DNA of 64,000 bases from Chloroflexota bacterium (GCA_023381565.1 JAMCRR010000198.1:1-64000); one strand, 5' to 3'; shown: positions 26,257-35,799, counted from the first letter of the stretch. Made by a program: numbers and translations. The notes: a model not told the origin generated them from the sequence alone.

Positions 26257-27924
26257 ATGAAACGTTACACCCTCCTGACATACTTCGTCATCGTCTCGGG
26301 TGTGATAGCTGCGTGCAGCGGCTCAAGTCAGCTCAGATCGACATCCACCCCGCCCTCCATGCTCAAGCCTGGCGATACGATTGGCGAGATGGTATTAACG
26401 ACAGAGCAGGGCAATACTCCCTGGATTTGGGACTATTGCGACCCGCTGGCCACTACAACCACGGAGTGTAAGGTGCCTGCGCTTACCAACCTCTTCATCG
26501 GGTATGGAAATGTCGCAGATACCATAGAAACACTGAATTCAGAATGGACGGCGACAAATTGGGAACTAATTTTTGATGGTCATCCAATTGACCTGTCCAC
26601 TTTCGGAACGAAAGATTACGATACAGGGCAGAAGTACCGCATGTGGAACATTGCCCTGGATAAAATCACCTCGGGAAAACATACCCTGCGTTACATCATC
26701 AGTTTCAATGGCCAACACTCGGATATCACCTGGAATTTTACCGTTGCCTCCCCCGTTTCTCAGATGGAGCTCCCGGAGAATGCCGCCCAACTTGCTTTCA
26801 ACGGCTCCAGCAATCACTTCGCCAATCTCGCCGAGTTCAATAGCCTGCTACAGTCAGCCGTCCAAAGCGGCGAGATAGACTCCTTCTGGGATGCGGTGAC
26901 TGCCACCGGGCAAATGCCCCTGATTTTTGGCGACCGGCAGGCTGTATTCCTCTACCGCGGCAAAGGCGATACCGTGGCCTGGAAGGGCGACTTCACCATG
27001 TTGTACACCCGCCAGGGCCAGACCGACTTGTGGGCGTTGCCGAAAGAATTCGAACCGGATACTCGCCTGGACTATAAAATCCAGGTCGATAACGAAACAG
27101 CCGTCCTCGATCCCCTGAACCTCTTCACGCAGCCGGGCGGCTATGGGCCGAATTCGGTCGTGCGCATGCCTGCCTATATCTACCCGGAAATTACACTAGC
27201 TCGGGTTGGCATCCAACATGGTTTGTTGAGCGAGGATCTTCCCTTCTCCAGCAAAAAGCTCGGCTACGATGTGAATTACCGCGTGTATACCCCCGCCGGA
27301 TATGAAACGATGGGAAATTTGCCGGTCGCCTACGTAACCGACGGGCAGGATTTTGCCAACCCGGATTTCGGAGCCATGGTGATCGTTCTGGACAATTTGA
27401 TTGCCGATCAAAAGATCAAGCCGCTGATGGCCGTGTTCATCGATCCGCGCAATCCCCTTACCGGGGTCAACCGGAGGCAAACCGAGCTGGTTCCCGTGAG
27501 TCGAGAGATTTGTGTTTTTTGTGAGTTTATCGCCGAAGAGCTCGTACCGGAGATCGATACAGCCTATAAGACGCATGCTTCTCCAGACGCACGCGCGGTG
27601 ATTGGCTTTTCTCTCGGTGGCCAATTTACTGCCCAAATGGGATTGACCTATTCAAATGTCTTCCACCTGATCGCCATTCAATCGCCTTATATGCTCGGGC
27701 ATGCATGGGTTTTTCAAGGATATGAAACAACCGGTCGCCTGCCGCTCCAGGTTTTCCTCAGTCATGGCTCGTACGATGAAGGGGCCGATTCACTGCGCTT
27801 GCGCGATACTTTGCAAAAGAAGGGCTACCCCTTGCTCTACGTCGAGACCCACGACGGCCATTCGTGGGGTAATATTCGCGGCATATTGGACGACATGCTC
27901 ATCTATTTCTTTGGCCGCGTATAG
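26257..27924 (+). CDS. Lipoprotein with KPGDTIGEM domain and active-looking enterochelin-esterase-type hydrolase domain
   Basis: A 555-residue protein. It has a lipobox (GVIAACSGS), then the KPGDTIGEMVL domain (also at 7497) with W-x-Y-C motif, a beta-sandwich E-set-like middle (AVFLYRGKGDTVAWKGDFTML), and a C-terminal esterase domain of the Fes/esterase D type. Nucleophile elbow VIGFSLGGQ is intact (Ser at residue 452) and the C-terminal ETHDGHSWGNIRG supplies the His, so the catalytic machinery is complete. Probable extracellular esterase on a sugar-ester or siderophore-like substrate. ATG at 26257 with AAAGGA 9 bases upstream is preferred; ATG at 26248 also possible. Confidence 0.85.
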   Translation: MKRYTLLTYFVIVSGVIAACSGSSQLRSTSTPPSMLKPGDTIGEMVLTTEQGNTPWIWDYCDPLATTTTECKVPALTNLFIGYGNVADTIETLNSEWTATNWELIFDGHPIDLSTFGTKDYDTGQKYRMWNIALDKITSGKHTLRYIISFNGQHSDITWNFTVASPVSQMELPENAAQLAFNGSSNHFANLAEFNSLLQSAVQSGEIDSFWDAVTATGQMPLIFGDRQAVFLYRGKGDTVAWKGDFTMLYTRQGQTDLWALPKEFEPDTRLDYKIQVDNETAVLDPLNLFTQPGGYGPNSVVRMPAYIYPEITLARVGIQHGLLSEDLPFSSKKLGYDVNYRVYTPAGYETMGNLPVAYVTDGQDFANPDFGAMVIVLDNLIADQKIKPLMAVFIDPRNPLTGVNRRQTELVPVSREICVFCEFIAEELVPEIDTAYKTHASPDARAVIGFSLGGQFTAQMGLTYSNVFHLIAIQSPYMLGHAWVFQGYETTGRLPLQVFLSHGSYDEGADSLRLRDTLQKKGYPLLYVETHDGHSWGNIRGILDDMLIYFFGRV

Positions 27925-27987
27925 AAGGCGCGGCGATGCGGGCCTAGTAGGCGCGTTCCTGCTTTTTGAACCTATCCTGTCAATAAC

Positions 27988-28458
27988 TCACCCCACACCC
28001 GTGTACATGGCAATACTCATCGACCCTAACAGCAGAACAGTGGTCGCCACAGTGACAAGCCACAGCCGCCGATCCATGTGGAACATCGGCAGGCCCATCA
28101 GCAGGATCGAACCAAAGAAGAGCACGAGATACGGTATGAGAATATCATCGCGTATCGGAGAACGAAACTCGACCTGCCAAATGTCCTCCACTATAACCAT
28201 GAACACAACAAACCAAAAAAATGCTGCCGGGCCGATCCACTGCCGCCATCCCGCTCTCGCGCGCACGAAAGCAACGAGGGCCACGGTCGCCGGAACCACG
28301 AGAGCGATGATCACATAACCGAGATTGTGGTTGATCGTCCGGTTGCCGGTGTACACCCGCGATAGGAACCCAGCCGCCTGCAGCACATTGACAGCATTCA
28401 CCACGCTCCACACAGTGAGAGCTGCCCACCAAGGAGAGATATGCGTCTGAACTTTCAT
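27988..28458 (-). CDS. Membrane protein, four TM helices
   Basis: A 156-residue protein with about four hydrophobic helices (NLGYVIIALVVPATVALVAFV, GPAAFFWFVVFMVIVEDIW, LIPYLVLFFGSILLMGL, LWLVTVATTVLLLGSMSIAMY). ATG at 28458 has AAGGGAT upstream and is preferred to 28485. It lies downstream of the other membrane gene at 28494-28934 on the same strand with a 35-base gap, so they may be one transcript. Function unknown; no motif is recognised. Confidence 0.6.
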   Translation of the reverse strand: MKVQTHISPWWAALTVWSVVNAVNVLQAAGFLSRVYTGNRTINHNLGYVIIALVVPATVALVAFVRARAGWRQWIGPAAFFWFVVFMVIVEDIWQVEFRSPIRDDILIPYLVLFFGSILLMGLPMFHMDRRLWLVTVATTVLLLGSMSIAMYTGVG

Positions 28459-28493
28459 GTTATCCCTTCCGGCGTATAGCCCCAAAGGTTCCT

Positions 28494-28934
28494 TTATTTG
28501 ACTGTGGCTTGAGGATGTGTGACTATATTTGCAATAATTTGGATAATAAAAAGACTAAGCAATATGATACCGCTCATCAAGGAATAATAATTCCAAGCCA
28601 TTATTACAAAACCATAATTCATCGAGATGTAGAGCAAGACATATGGGACCAATTGTTTCCAATCCATTTTTTCTCGGAATGGAATCTTCAATATCCAGTC
28701 ATACAGAGCTTCGATTGCCAGAAATGCCAAAAAGATTCCCAGGAAGATAGTGTATCGTGGCGTCTTCTGTTCTTGTTGAACGAGGAAAATCGCATAGATA
28801 GCTGGAATCGCTAAAAGAAAATACACCCATCCGATTCTTTTCATAAGAGCAAAATGATTCTTACGAATAAGAAAGATGAAAATCAGAAACCCATTGTTCA
28901 AAAGACCTAGCGCGAAAAAGAATGGTTCGAGCAC
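28494..28934 (-). CDS. Membrane protein, four TM helices, GTG start
   Basis: A 146-residue protein starting at GTG 28934 (VLEPFFFALGLLNNGFLIFIF) with AAGGAG before it. The frame extends further upstream but with low-quality sequence full of Arg and Pro, so the GTG start is preferred. Hydrophobic segments are FFFALGLLNNGFLIFIF, IGWVYFLLAIPAIYAIFLV, YTIFLGIFLAFLAIEALYDW and a C-terminal helix IILLSLFIIQIIANIV. Base composition is more AT-rich than the neighbours. Function unknown. Confidence 0.55.
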   Translation of the reverse strand: MLEPFFFALGLLNNGFLIFIFLIRKNHFALMKRIGWVYFLLAIPAIYAIFLVQQEQKTPRYTIFLGIFLAFLAIEALYDWILKIPFREKMDWKQLVPYVLLYISMNYGFVIMAWNYYSLMSGIILLSLFIIQIIANIVTHPQATVK

Positions 28935-29058
28935 TTTAGAGCTCCTTCTTTTTTTATTGCGCGCTGACTGTTCCAGCTTCTTATTTACGCGGCCTAACGG
29001 TTTGCGATTTTTTTCATTATGAGCATAGCACATAATTGGGGGTATTGTCATCCCCAGG

Positions 29059-29549
29059 TCAGGGGATTGGACCAGGGTAAAAAACCCTCTCTGGCCTTGA
29101 TGGTATCTGATCCAAATATTCACAGGGATCGCCACCAGGCAAAATCTTCGCTCCATCGAAGTCGTCGCCGAATCCAGCTCGATTGAAAAATGGCGCCAGC
29201 AGGTCATCGCCGGGCAGCCGGAGACCGGACGCGCCGATGCTTTGGTCGGCGATGAAGGCAGATAGTTGCCCGGAGGCGAGGGCGCCGCGCCCACCCGCTG
29301 ACCTATTTCGAGCCGGTGAGGGCCCTCTGACTGCTCTCCCACGTGTCGCAGGTGACAAACAAACGAAAAATCAAGCTGCAGGAGAAACGCGTGAAAGTCA
29401 TTGGCAGGCTCCACGAGCAGGGCTCGGTGCTGCGCGGGGATGCCGAGCCGGCGCGGCTGCCGCGGCTGATGTGCTTCACCGAAAAGGCGCTGGCGGGTAA
29501 CACGCCGATGTATGTCCACCAGGCGCTCAACGGGCAGGCCCCGGAATAA
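29059..29549. other. GC-rich non-coding stretch, possible gene remnant
   Basis: Between the membrane gene ending at 28934 and the CPBP gene at 29767 there are 832 bases without a convincing gene. Short frames are open on both strands; the best (29343-29549, VTNKRKIKLQEKRVKVIGRLH...) has no ribosome site and no recognised relative. A GCCTAAC (28992-28998) resembles one half of an attC site but no partner GTTAGGC follows. I regard it as decayed sequence. Confidence 0.3.
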
Positions 29550-29766
29550 TCCATAGAATCAGATCGCAAATTTTCCTCCCGGGTTCGCGGTCTGATGCAC
29601 ACCGTGACTGCACTGAGCCGTTTTTGCGCGTAATCCCCTATTGATGTCATTAATTTCCCCTGAAAATCCACCATTTAGGGGGTGATTCTTCGGTCCCGGT
29701 GGCTTATGATGGAGCTGTAAGAACCAACCTGGAAGATGCATTCACGGCTCTGTCACGGGAGGAAGA

Positions 29767-30663
29767 ATGACCACTCAAATCACCCCAATCAGCTCGGAGA
29801 AATTCAAAAGCGTTCCACAGACAAGCTGGATGCACCGTCTCCCAGCCTTCATTATTCTCCTGGTTTGCGGCATCGCCGTCATCATCCTGGGCTCGAACTA
29901 TTTTGACATCCTACCGACGAACAAAAACCTCACCTACAACCTGATCGTCTCAGCTGCCTGCCTGGTCGCCACGCTGTGGCTCAGGGGCAATGCGCGCTTG
30001 AACCGGTTCTGGCGAATCGCGTTTACATTTTTCGTCGCCTCGGCGGCCTATCCCATCACATTGCTGTTCAGCAGCTGGAGCTACATCGTATTGGGCTGGT
30101 TCCACGTGACAACCGGCGTGTCGCAGGGGATTGCCATCGCCAAAGTATACGAAGCGGTACTGGTTGTCGTTCCGATCCTTGTGCTCACCAAACTTTCCGG
30201 CGCGGATCTCGGATCAATTTATCTTAAACGTGGTAATCTAAAATTAGGTTTGAGCATTGGCGCATTAGTGGGGTTGAACTTTGCGGCATCTGCGTTTTTG
30301 TTCTTCGCCACGCGCTATACGAGTATGGAGAATCTGAGCGCGGCGATTGTGTGGGGTCTGGCCTTCTCGCTCGCCAACGGCTTTATGGAAGAGCTCTGGC
30401 TGCGGGGGATCTTTCTGAAGCGGTTCGAGCCCGTGTTAGGCATCGGCGGTTCAGTATTGGTATCATCGATTATTTTCGCGCTGTGGCACGGCGGTGCTAC
30501 GTATCTTACACCCATCGCAATTCCCTTTATGGTGGTTAACACTTTCACTTTAGGGTTGGCCTGTGGTTATTTGATCATGAAGACTGACAGCATCTGGGGG
30601 GCAGTATTGATCCACGCCGCCTCAGACTTGTTTTTGTTCCTCGCCATTCTGGCGAATGCATAA
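29767..30663 (+). CDS. CPBP family intramembrane metalloprotease
   Basis: A 298-residue polytopic protein, eight hydrophobic segments. CPBP motifs: MEELWLRGIFLKRF near residue 208 (EExxxR), then FALWHGGATYL near residue 239 with the second-site His, and LIHAASDLFLFL near the C-terminus with the third. Preceded by GGGAGGAAGA. Members cleave membrane-embedded substrates or mediate bacteriocin resistance. Stands alone; flanked by non-coding sequence upstream and convergent with the ABC permease operon downstream. Confidence 0.88.
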   Translation: MTTQITPISSEKFKSVPQTSWMHRLPAFIILLVCGIAVIILGSNYFDILPTNKNLTYNLIVSAACLVATLWLRGNARLNRFWRIAFTFFVASAAYPITLLFSSWSYIVLGWFHVTTGVSQGIAIAKVYEAVLVVVPILVLTKLSGADLGSIYLKRGNLKLGLSIGALVGLNFAASAFLFFATRYTSMENLSAAIVWGLAFSLANGFMEELWLRGIFLKRFEPVLGIGGSVLVSSIIFALWHGGATYLTPIAIPFMVVNTFTLGLACGYLIMKTDSIWGAVLIHAASDLFLFLAILANA

Positions 30664-30845
30664 CCTCTCCACAGTCTGCTTCCCCCTACCAGGTGAACCA
30701 ATCAGCCAGGCAGCCTTGACGCCCGGATCTTTATCCTACAATCCAGAGATGATGTTGAGAAGGGGGGTCCGTTCTTCAGGATAGTGGTTCAGTGGCGAAA
30801 TAAATCTTATTGTCAAAAATAGTTGATACGTTATCATGCTTGCCC

Positions 30846-31736
30846 TTATTCAACCCGGTTTCTCAGCCACCAGAAGGTGAGCAGCACCAGCCCTGCGGTG
30901 AGTACAAGAAAGATGGCGCTCTCAATCCCCTGGAAAATCCAGAAACGGCTGGCCGGCTGGTAGATAAAAACCTGTTGGAAGCCATTTGCTGTGAGACAGG
31001 AAATGAGGCCGGAGGTTCCCAGAGGAATAGGTCCGCAAGCCTGTGCAATAGAATTAGGGGGGAGGGGGCTGCCTGCACTATTGGCTAGAAATCCGCCCAA
31101 TATCCAATTCTGGCTATGAGGGAAAGCGCCCACGAAGTTCCAGGTAAATTGAAGAGGGGGAAGGTAATTCGAACGCAGCGCTTCAATTCCAAGCCTTATG
31201 ACCAGGAAAAGCAGGATGGTTACCGCCATGGCGGGTACCGTTTTGCCCAGTAAGGTTCCGGCCGCGATCCCCAAAGCCAGGGCGAACAATCCGTAGACAA
31301 TATAGATAACTCCCTGGCTATCGAAAAGGGTAAAAGGCCCCAATGCCGCGTTCACGGACTGGTCCATCCAATTTCCCAGCAAATCCAGGAGAACAAATAA
31401 CACCAGGGTGATCCCTCCCACCAGCGCGAGTTTAGTCAGGAGCCAGCGCTGACGGGTGATCCCCTGGGTCCAGGCCAGCCGGAAGGTCCCCGTCTCGATT
31501 TGTCGCGCCACCAGCGGCGCGCCGATGAAGATCCCAAGTAATAGGGGCAGTATTTGCATGGGCAAAAAAAGGGGGGCGTGTAGCGTTTCGTTTTGAGATA
31601 AACCCGAATTTACTACATTTGTTGCCCCTTGAACTGACGGACTCCCGATTGTTACCGCTGTGATCGTAAAAAGGATGAACACCATAACCGCAATTAGAAA
31701 TTCAATCCGATGTTGTCGCCAAACGACCCAATTCAT
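30846..31736 (-). CDS. ABC transporter permease (ABC-2 type), Ytr-like operon
   Basis: A 296-residue membrane protein with six TM helices, first VMVFILFTITAVTIG, and the short loop motif GAPLVARQIETGTFRLAWTQGITRQRWLLTKL typical of ABC-2 permeases that work with the adjacent ATPase. Its start overlaps the ATPase stop as ATGA. Together with the ATPase and GntR gene it resembles YtrABC-type systems that respond to cell-envelope-active compounds. It is the last gene of the operon, convergent with the CPBP gene. Confidence 0.85.
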   Translation of the reverse strand: MNWVVWRQHRIEFLIAVMVFILFTITAVTIGSPSVQGATNVVNSGLSQNETLHAPLFLPMQILPLLLGIFIGAPLVARQIETGTFRLAWTQGITRQRWLLTKLALVGGITLVLFVLLDLLGNWMDQSVNAALGPFTLFDSQGVIYIVYGLFALALGIAAGTLLGKTVPAMAVTILLFLVIRLGIEALRSNYLPPLQFTWNFVGAFPHSQNWILGGFLANSAGSPLPPNSIAQACGPIPLGTSGLISCLTANGFQQVFIYQPASRFWIFQGIESAIFLVLTAGLVLLTFWWLRNRVE

Positions 31737-32617
31737 ACCGTCATCTCCTGTTTGGTTGATTCTGGGCGGAGCGCCAGGTACCCCAGGACGATATCTTCCA
31801 GGGAAGCGTTGTCGATCTGCCAGCCAGCTTCATCAATAGGGCGATCTGCTTTTACCAACAAACGGCAGGTTCGCTCATTTCGATGAATCTCCAAGACTTT
31901 CCCCGAACGTGATGCCCGGTCTGCGTCTTCATTCCGGCAGGTCAGCCAATGGTGAGTTGCTGTGAGCTGATCGATATCTTCAGAAACCAATAAGCGGGAA
32001 GAGGATAAGATTATCAGGTAATCACAGAATTTCTCTAAATCGGAAATCTGGTGAGATGAAAGCAGGACGGTCTGACCGAAGGTTGCGGCCTCATCTAGCA
32101 GCACCTGCAAGAATTCCTTCCGTGCCAGGGGGTCCAGGCTGCCGATGGGTTCGTCCAGGATCAGCAGATCCGGTTTTTTGGCCAGAGCCAATACCAGAGC
32201 CACCTGAGCTTGCTGACCGTTTGAGAGTTGATTGGTGCGTAGGTTCAACGGAATACCAAGCTGATCCAACCGGTTGACGGCCAGGTTTTCATCCCAGACC
32301 TGGTTCAGCTTCTTTCCGAAGGTCAGCATATCTCTAACAGTAAAAGAAGCATACAACGGGCGTTCCTGGGCAACATAGCCCACTCGCCTGATGACCTGCA
32401 AAGGTTGTTTCCAGGGTGAGGCACCAAAGATTTCAATCTGCCCGGACGTAGGGGCCAGTAGCCCGACGGCCAGCTTCATCAGCGTCGTCTTGCCGGCTCC
32501 ATTCGGCCCTACCAATCCGATAATCCGGCCGGTAGGGAGCTTCAAGTCAACATCCTGCAGTGCCCAACGGCGGCCATATCGCCTGGAAAGTTTTTCTGTT
32601 ACCAATACCTCGCTCAT
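31733..32617 (-). CDS. ABC transporter ATP-binding protein (Ytr-like)
   Basis: A 294-residue ABC ATPase. Walker A GPNGAGKTT (residues 36-44), Q-loop region GYVAQERPLY, signature LSNGQQAQVALVLALA (usual LSGGQ is LSNGQ here), Walker B LLILDEPIGSLDP and the switch LLSSHQISDLE are all visible. Residues after 230 form a short C-terminal extension as in BcrA/YtrB-type exporters. It overlaps the GntR gene at 32614 and the permease gene at 31733, so all three are translationally coupled. Confidence 0.92.
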   Translation of the reverse strand: MSEVLVTEKLSRRYGRRWALQDVDLKLPTGRIIGLVGPNGAGKTTLMKLAVGLLAPTSGQIEIFGASPWKQPLQVIRRVGYVAQERPLYASFTVRDMLTFGKKLNQVWDENLAVNRLDQLGIPLNLRTNQLSNGQQAQVALVLALAKKPDLLILDEPIGSLDPLARKEFLQVLLDEAATFGQTVLLSSHQISDLEKFCDYLIILSSSRLLVSEDIDQLTATHHWLTCRNEDADRASRSGKVLEIHRNERTCRLLVKADRPIDEAGWQIDNASLEDIVLGYLALRPESTKQEMTV

Positions 32618-33024
32618 TTTTGTATTTCCTTAATCATCATTTGGAGCGTATTTACGAAGAGAGCAGTCACGCTTTCTTCGCTCAAACCAGCCTCAAAGGC
32701 TTCATCGATCCATTTTTGCAGGCTGGCTCGTAAGGCATCATGCTGGTCGAGAGAATCATCTGCAAGCGTGCGCACGACAAATGTACCCTGACCAGGACGG
32801 CTTACTACCAATCCTTCCATCTCAAGCTCCCGATAAGCCTTGAACACTGTATTGGGGTTAATGACAACCTGAGAGACAACCATGCGCATCGTTGGAAGTT
32901 GGTCTCCGGGCACAAGGAATCCCAGGCGTAAAGCCTGTTTTACCTGGTGGACCAGTTGCAAATAGGGGGGGACGCCAGAGCGGTTATCGAGATGGAATTC
33001 TATACTTGGTTTTTGGTCTCTCAT
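32614..33024 (-). CDS. GntR family (YtrA-like) transcriptional regulator
   Basis: A 136-residue regulator with a GntR winged helix (PYLQLVHQVKQALRLGFLVPGDQLPTMRMVVSQVVINPNTVFKAYRELEMEGLVVSRPGQGTFV) and a short C-terminal helical tail, the YtrA subfamily architecture. PNTVFKAYRELE is the recognition helix. It is the first gene of the operon and probably represses its own operon. ATG at 33024 is chosen over a TTG at 33033 because neither has a strong ribosome site and relatives begin close to the winged helix. Confidence 0.9.
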   Translation of the reverse strand: MRDQKPSIEFHLDNRSGVPPYLQLVHQVKQALRLGFLVPGDQLPTMRMVVSQVVINPNTVFKAYRELEMEGLVVSRPGQGTFVVRTLADDSLDQHDALRASLQKWIDEAFEAGLSEESVTALFVNTLQMMIKEIQK

Positions 33025-33199
33025 AGAAGTCAATGCAATATATAACTATATAACTAATAACATAGTAATAGTTTAGCAGTTTATTCTGTCCTGTCAAGAG
33101 TGACTTAATATATTGTCGACCAAACTTGAAAAGTAAACCGATAGCAGTCCAAAAGTGAACATACCCTATGGTATATGATGGACCAGAAAGGGTCTCATC

Positions 33200-33304
33200 A
33201 TGGCACAGATACACAATAAATTCACCAATGAGCAAGTCAAAATGCTGTTCGGAGCATACGAGGCCGGCCAGCTGAGCCGCCGTATTGAGGCTGCTAGGCG
33301 CTAA
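33200..33304 (+). pseudogene. Transposase fragment (N-terminal)
   Basis: A 34-codon frame starting MAQIHNKFTNEQVKMLFGAYEAGQLSRR looks like the helix-turn-helix start of a transposase (FTNEQVKxLFxAYExGxLSR), then stops at TAA 33302. The continuation to about 33500 shows further stops, so only a remnant is left. The region 33025-33549 otherwise holds no gene. Confidence 0.5.
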
Positions 33305-33549
33305 CATCAGAAGCGCATCCATCAGCAAGACTGAGAGGCTCATAAAGAGGCAGGAGCCGCCCAGATGGGCAGCGCAGATTCTTCTTTTACGTAAGACAAA
33401 GGCAATTAAATTCGTATGGCAGAAGTCAAGCCCTTTGGTGACATCCAAACCTCCACCATCTAGTCACCGGCTAAGAACTCGATAAAATTTGATGAGAGCG
33501 TTCAGACTAACGGCCTGATTTGTTTAGAACGGAAGTTTCAGCAAAATAC

Positions 33550-34035
33550 TTAACTTGGGGGAGAGCTATGGTGGAGCGTCTCATACAACATTTTCCCCAT
33601 TTGTTGAGGGGTGTAATCATTAGGGGTCTCGAGCCACCAGATCGCAAGACTCAAGATCGAACCAATAATCACCTGGGCAGTGATCTCCGCCGGCGTGTCA
33701 AAGTCCGCATAAATTCCCAGCCGCTGCATTTCTTTCAATGTTTCTACCACCATGTACTCATGAACACGATGGGCGATTTGAGACGAGCCTTTACTGCCCA
33801 GAATCACCCGGTAAATGCTCTGATTCTGTTCGATGTGCTCGAAAATATTCCACGAACCCTTATCCCTGGCATGTAAATAGAATGTAGCCCTGGCGAGATC
33901 AGCACGATCAGTGACATCTTGGATGGACACAGCATCGTAACCTTTTTCCAGGATTAATTCCACAAGGGCGGTTTGCAGTTTTTAGCGTGTGCGCTGACGA
34001 TGGCTTTGGCGGCGGGTTAGTGGAATGGAGTCCAT
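33550..34035 (-). pseudogene. TetR family regulator interrupted by an in-frame stop
   Basis: The TetR frame is open from ATG at 34035 (MDSIPLTRRQSHRQRTR), meets TAA at 33984-33982 (codon 18), and continues in the same frame as KLQTALVELILEKGYDAVSIQDVTDRADLARATFYLHARDKGS... to 33550. The HTH (VSIQDVTDRADLARATFYLH) is complete and only the nonsense codon separates it from the basic N-terminal arm. A GTG at 33963 could reinitiate. Relatives show a Gln or Glu codon here, so a single substitution would explain it. The gene is divergent from the alpha/beta hydrolase at 34171, which it probably controlled. Confidence 0.78.
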
Positions 34036-34089
34036 TAATATTCACCTGTTTATTTATAGAAGGTTGGCGGAAGGAGCCGGTTGGCTTTC

Positions 34090-34117
34090 TTGACTTACTA
34101 AGTGGACAGTTTATACT
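34090..34117 (+). promoter_or_regulatory. Sigma-70-type promoter for the hydrolase gene
   Basis: TTGACT (34090-34095) and TATACT (34112-34117) are separated by 16 bases, 54 bases upstream of the hydrolase ATG. Both boxes match the consensus at five and five of six positions respectively. Confidence 0.65.
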
Positions 34118-34154
34118 GTAAATGACAATATGTCTATCTTAAAACACATTGTCA
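34106..34154. promoter_or_regulatory. Candidate TetR operators
   Basis: ACAGT-TTAT-ACTGT (34106-34119) overlaps the -10 box, and TGACAAT (34123-34129) with ATTGTCA (34148-34154) form a longer inverted repeat between the promoter and the hydrolase start. This is the expected position for repression by the divergent TetR protein. Neither has been shown to bind it. Confidence 0.5.
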
Positions 34155-34170
34155 ATATTGGAGAGCTCAC

Positions 34171-35397
34171 ATGAAAACAAAATCCTTTCAGCAACAAAAA
34201 AAGGAATTCCAGGCTCATCGCCAATTCACGCGAATGTACTTCAAGGCCAATGACATGGACTTCGCCTTCCAGTGGCTGATGGGCAGCGCCATCCACGGCG
34301 GAGCAGGGATTGGCGAGAGCTTCTACGCCGCTTCCCAGATCAAAGATGGCAACCCGTCAAGCTGGGAGCACGAATGGGCTGCCCTCGGAGACCGGGTTCG
34401 AGAGCGGGGGGAGGCTGCGCTGCAGGCCGGGCATTTCGTGAGCGGGCGGGAGGCGCTTCTAAGAGCCATGGTCTACTACCGGGCGGTATTAGGTTCCATG
34501 CGACCGACTGACCCCAATTTCAAATCCACTATTAAACACGTGCGAGAGTGTTTTCAGAAAGGCAGCGCCTTGCTTGAACCGCCCGTCGAGCGGATCGAAA
34601 TCCCGTTCGAGAATGCCGTGCTGCCAGGCTACTTCCAGAAGGCGATCGCAGACAACAAACCGCGCAGAACCTTGCTGGTGATCGGCGGCGGTGAGACATT
34701 CACTGAAGATCTGTATTATCACATCGCGCCAGCAGCCATCAAGCGCCGCTACAATTTCGCGACCGTCGATCTTCCAGGTCAGGGCGACTTGCCCTTCCAT
34801 GGATTATATTTCCGTCCCGATTTCGAGACGCCGATGAAATTCGTGATCGACCATCTATTATCTCGCCCAGATGTGGATCCTGAGCGTCTGGCGGCCTATG
34901 GCATCAGCGCCGGTGGCTACATCGTGCCGCGGTCTGCTACACGAGAACAGCGCATCAAGGCTTGCGTGGCCAACAGCATGATCTTCAATATGTACAACAT
35001 CTTTCGCTTTTCTCCCATCCCTAAAGTCCGGGGGGTAGTGCGTCTGCTCGCCAATTGGAGGATGCCATTCCAGGTCCGCATGATCGAGCTGATCGCCTGG
35101 CGCTGGGGTCTTGATGGCAGTGACTTTAGAGAGCTGGTAGAGAAGAACCGCGATGTGCTCTTTGATCCAGGTGAGATCACTTGCCCCACCCTGATCTTGA
35201 TCGGCGAGGGAGAGTACCAGAACGATGAGATCCGACGACAGCAACAACATGCCCTGCAGGTTTTGCCAGATCCGCGCAAGAAATTAATAGTTGGGCCATC
35301 GAACGAGGGCGCTGCTCATCATTGCATGGGCGAGAACCTGGGCTTACTGAGCTCTTTCGTATTCGACTGGCTGGACGATGTGTTTGGCGCCTCATAA
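34171..35397 (+). CDS. Alpha/beta hydrolase (FrsA/esterase-like)
   Basis: A 408-residue soluble hydrolase. An N-terminal helical region of about 130 residues (FAFQWLMGS, GREALLRAMVYYRAV) precedes the alpha/beta core: LLVIGGGETFTEDLYY, then the nucleophile elbow AYGISAGGYIVPRSA (Ser near residue 252) and an acid loop TLILIGEGEYQNDEIRRQ with the C-terminal His in NEGAAHHCMGENL. This layout matches FrsA/esterase DUF1100-type enzymes acting on small esters or peptides. GGAGAG precedes the ATG. It is divergent from the broken TetR gene. Confidence 0.85.
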   Translation: MKTKSFQQQKKEFQAHRQFTRMYFKANDMDFAFQWLMGSAIHGGAGIGESFYAASQIKDGNPSSWEHEWAALGDRVRERGEAALQAGHFVSGREALLRAMVYYRAVLGSMRPTDPNFKSTIKHVRECFQKGSALLEPPVERIEIPFENAVLPGYFQKAIADNKPRRTLLVIGGGETFTEDLYYHIAPAAIKRRYNFATVDLPGQGDLPFHGLYFRPDFETPMKFVIDHLLSRPDVDPERLAAYGISAGGYIVPRSATREQRIKACVANSMIFNMYNIFRFSPIPKVRGVVRLLANWRMPFQVRMIELIAWRWGLDGSDFRELVEKNRDVLFDPGEITCPTLILIGEGEYQNDEIRRQQQHALQVLPDPRKKLIVGPSNEGAAHHCMGENLGLLSSFVFDWLDDVFGAS

Positions 35398-35562
35398 CGA
35401 GATCCAAAAAGCTGGAACCGGGTGCACTCAATCTGCACGGTCACATCCACAATAGCGTCGCTCCCGAGCTGGGAGCCAGGCACGTCAACTTGTGCGTGGA
35501 GGTCAGAGAATATCGTCCGTGGAGACTTGCCGTAATTTTGATGCCCTACTCGATCTGATAAC

Positions 35563-35799
35563 TCACTCCTCACCGTACTGCGCCAGTTCTGCTCGGAATG
35601 GGATAGCACCCATCGCTTGCCGATCACCGAGAATACGGTAATCCGCGGCAACGCTCTGGCAGATGAGCATGACCTGGGAGGATATGACGCCACCCAACCC
35701 GCCATACGCAAAGCCGCCGCTGTTATCTTCGTCTGGCCCGCCTGGTGCTTGTATGACCCCATCCAGGGAGATATGTTCAAGCACAATGACTTATCTCAT
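35563..35799 (-). pseudogene. Fragment of a RibD_C-type dihydrofolate reductase
   Basis: The frame from ATG 35799 reads MR then TAA then VIVLEHISLDGVIQAPGGPDEDNSGGFAYGG, the start of a RibD C-terminal-type dihydrofolate reductase. The TAA (35791-35793) replaces the expected Lys codon 3. After GG the sequence (LGGVISSQVML...) no longer follows the family and ends at 35563. It is about 75 codons against about 180 in the family, so it is doubly disabled. A GGAGG ribosome site remains. It directly follows DUF2200. Confidence 0.7.

Noticed and set aside
28992-28998. A GCCTAAC motif as an attC half-site
   Set aside because: No matching GTTRRRY is found within 140 bases; a 7-base match can occur by chance.
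29059-29549. Several overlapping frames that look coding
   Set aside because: No family, no ribosome site and no consistent frame; kept only as a low-confidence remnant.
35319-35786. A 155-codon minus-strand ORF overlapping the RibD_C fragment
   Set aside because: It covers two genes in another frame and shows no domain; the reading frame with SLDGVIQAPGG explains the region.
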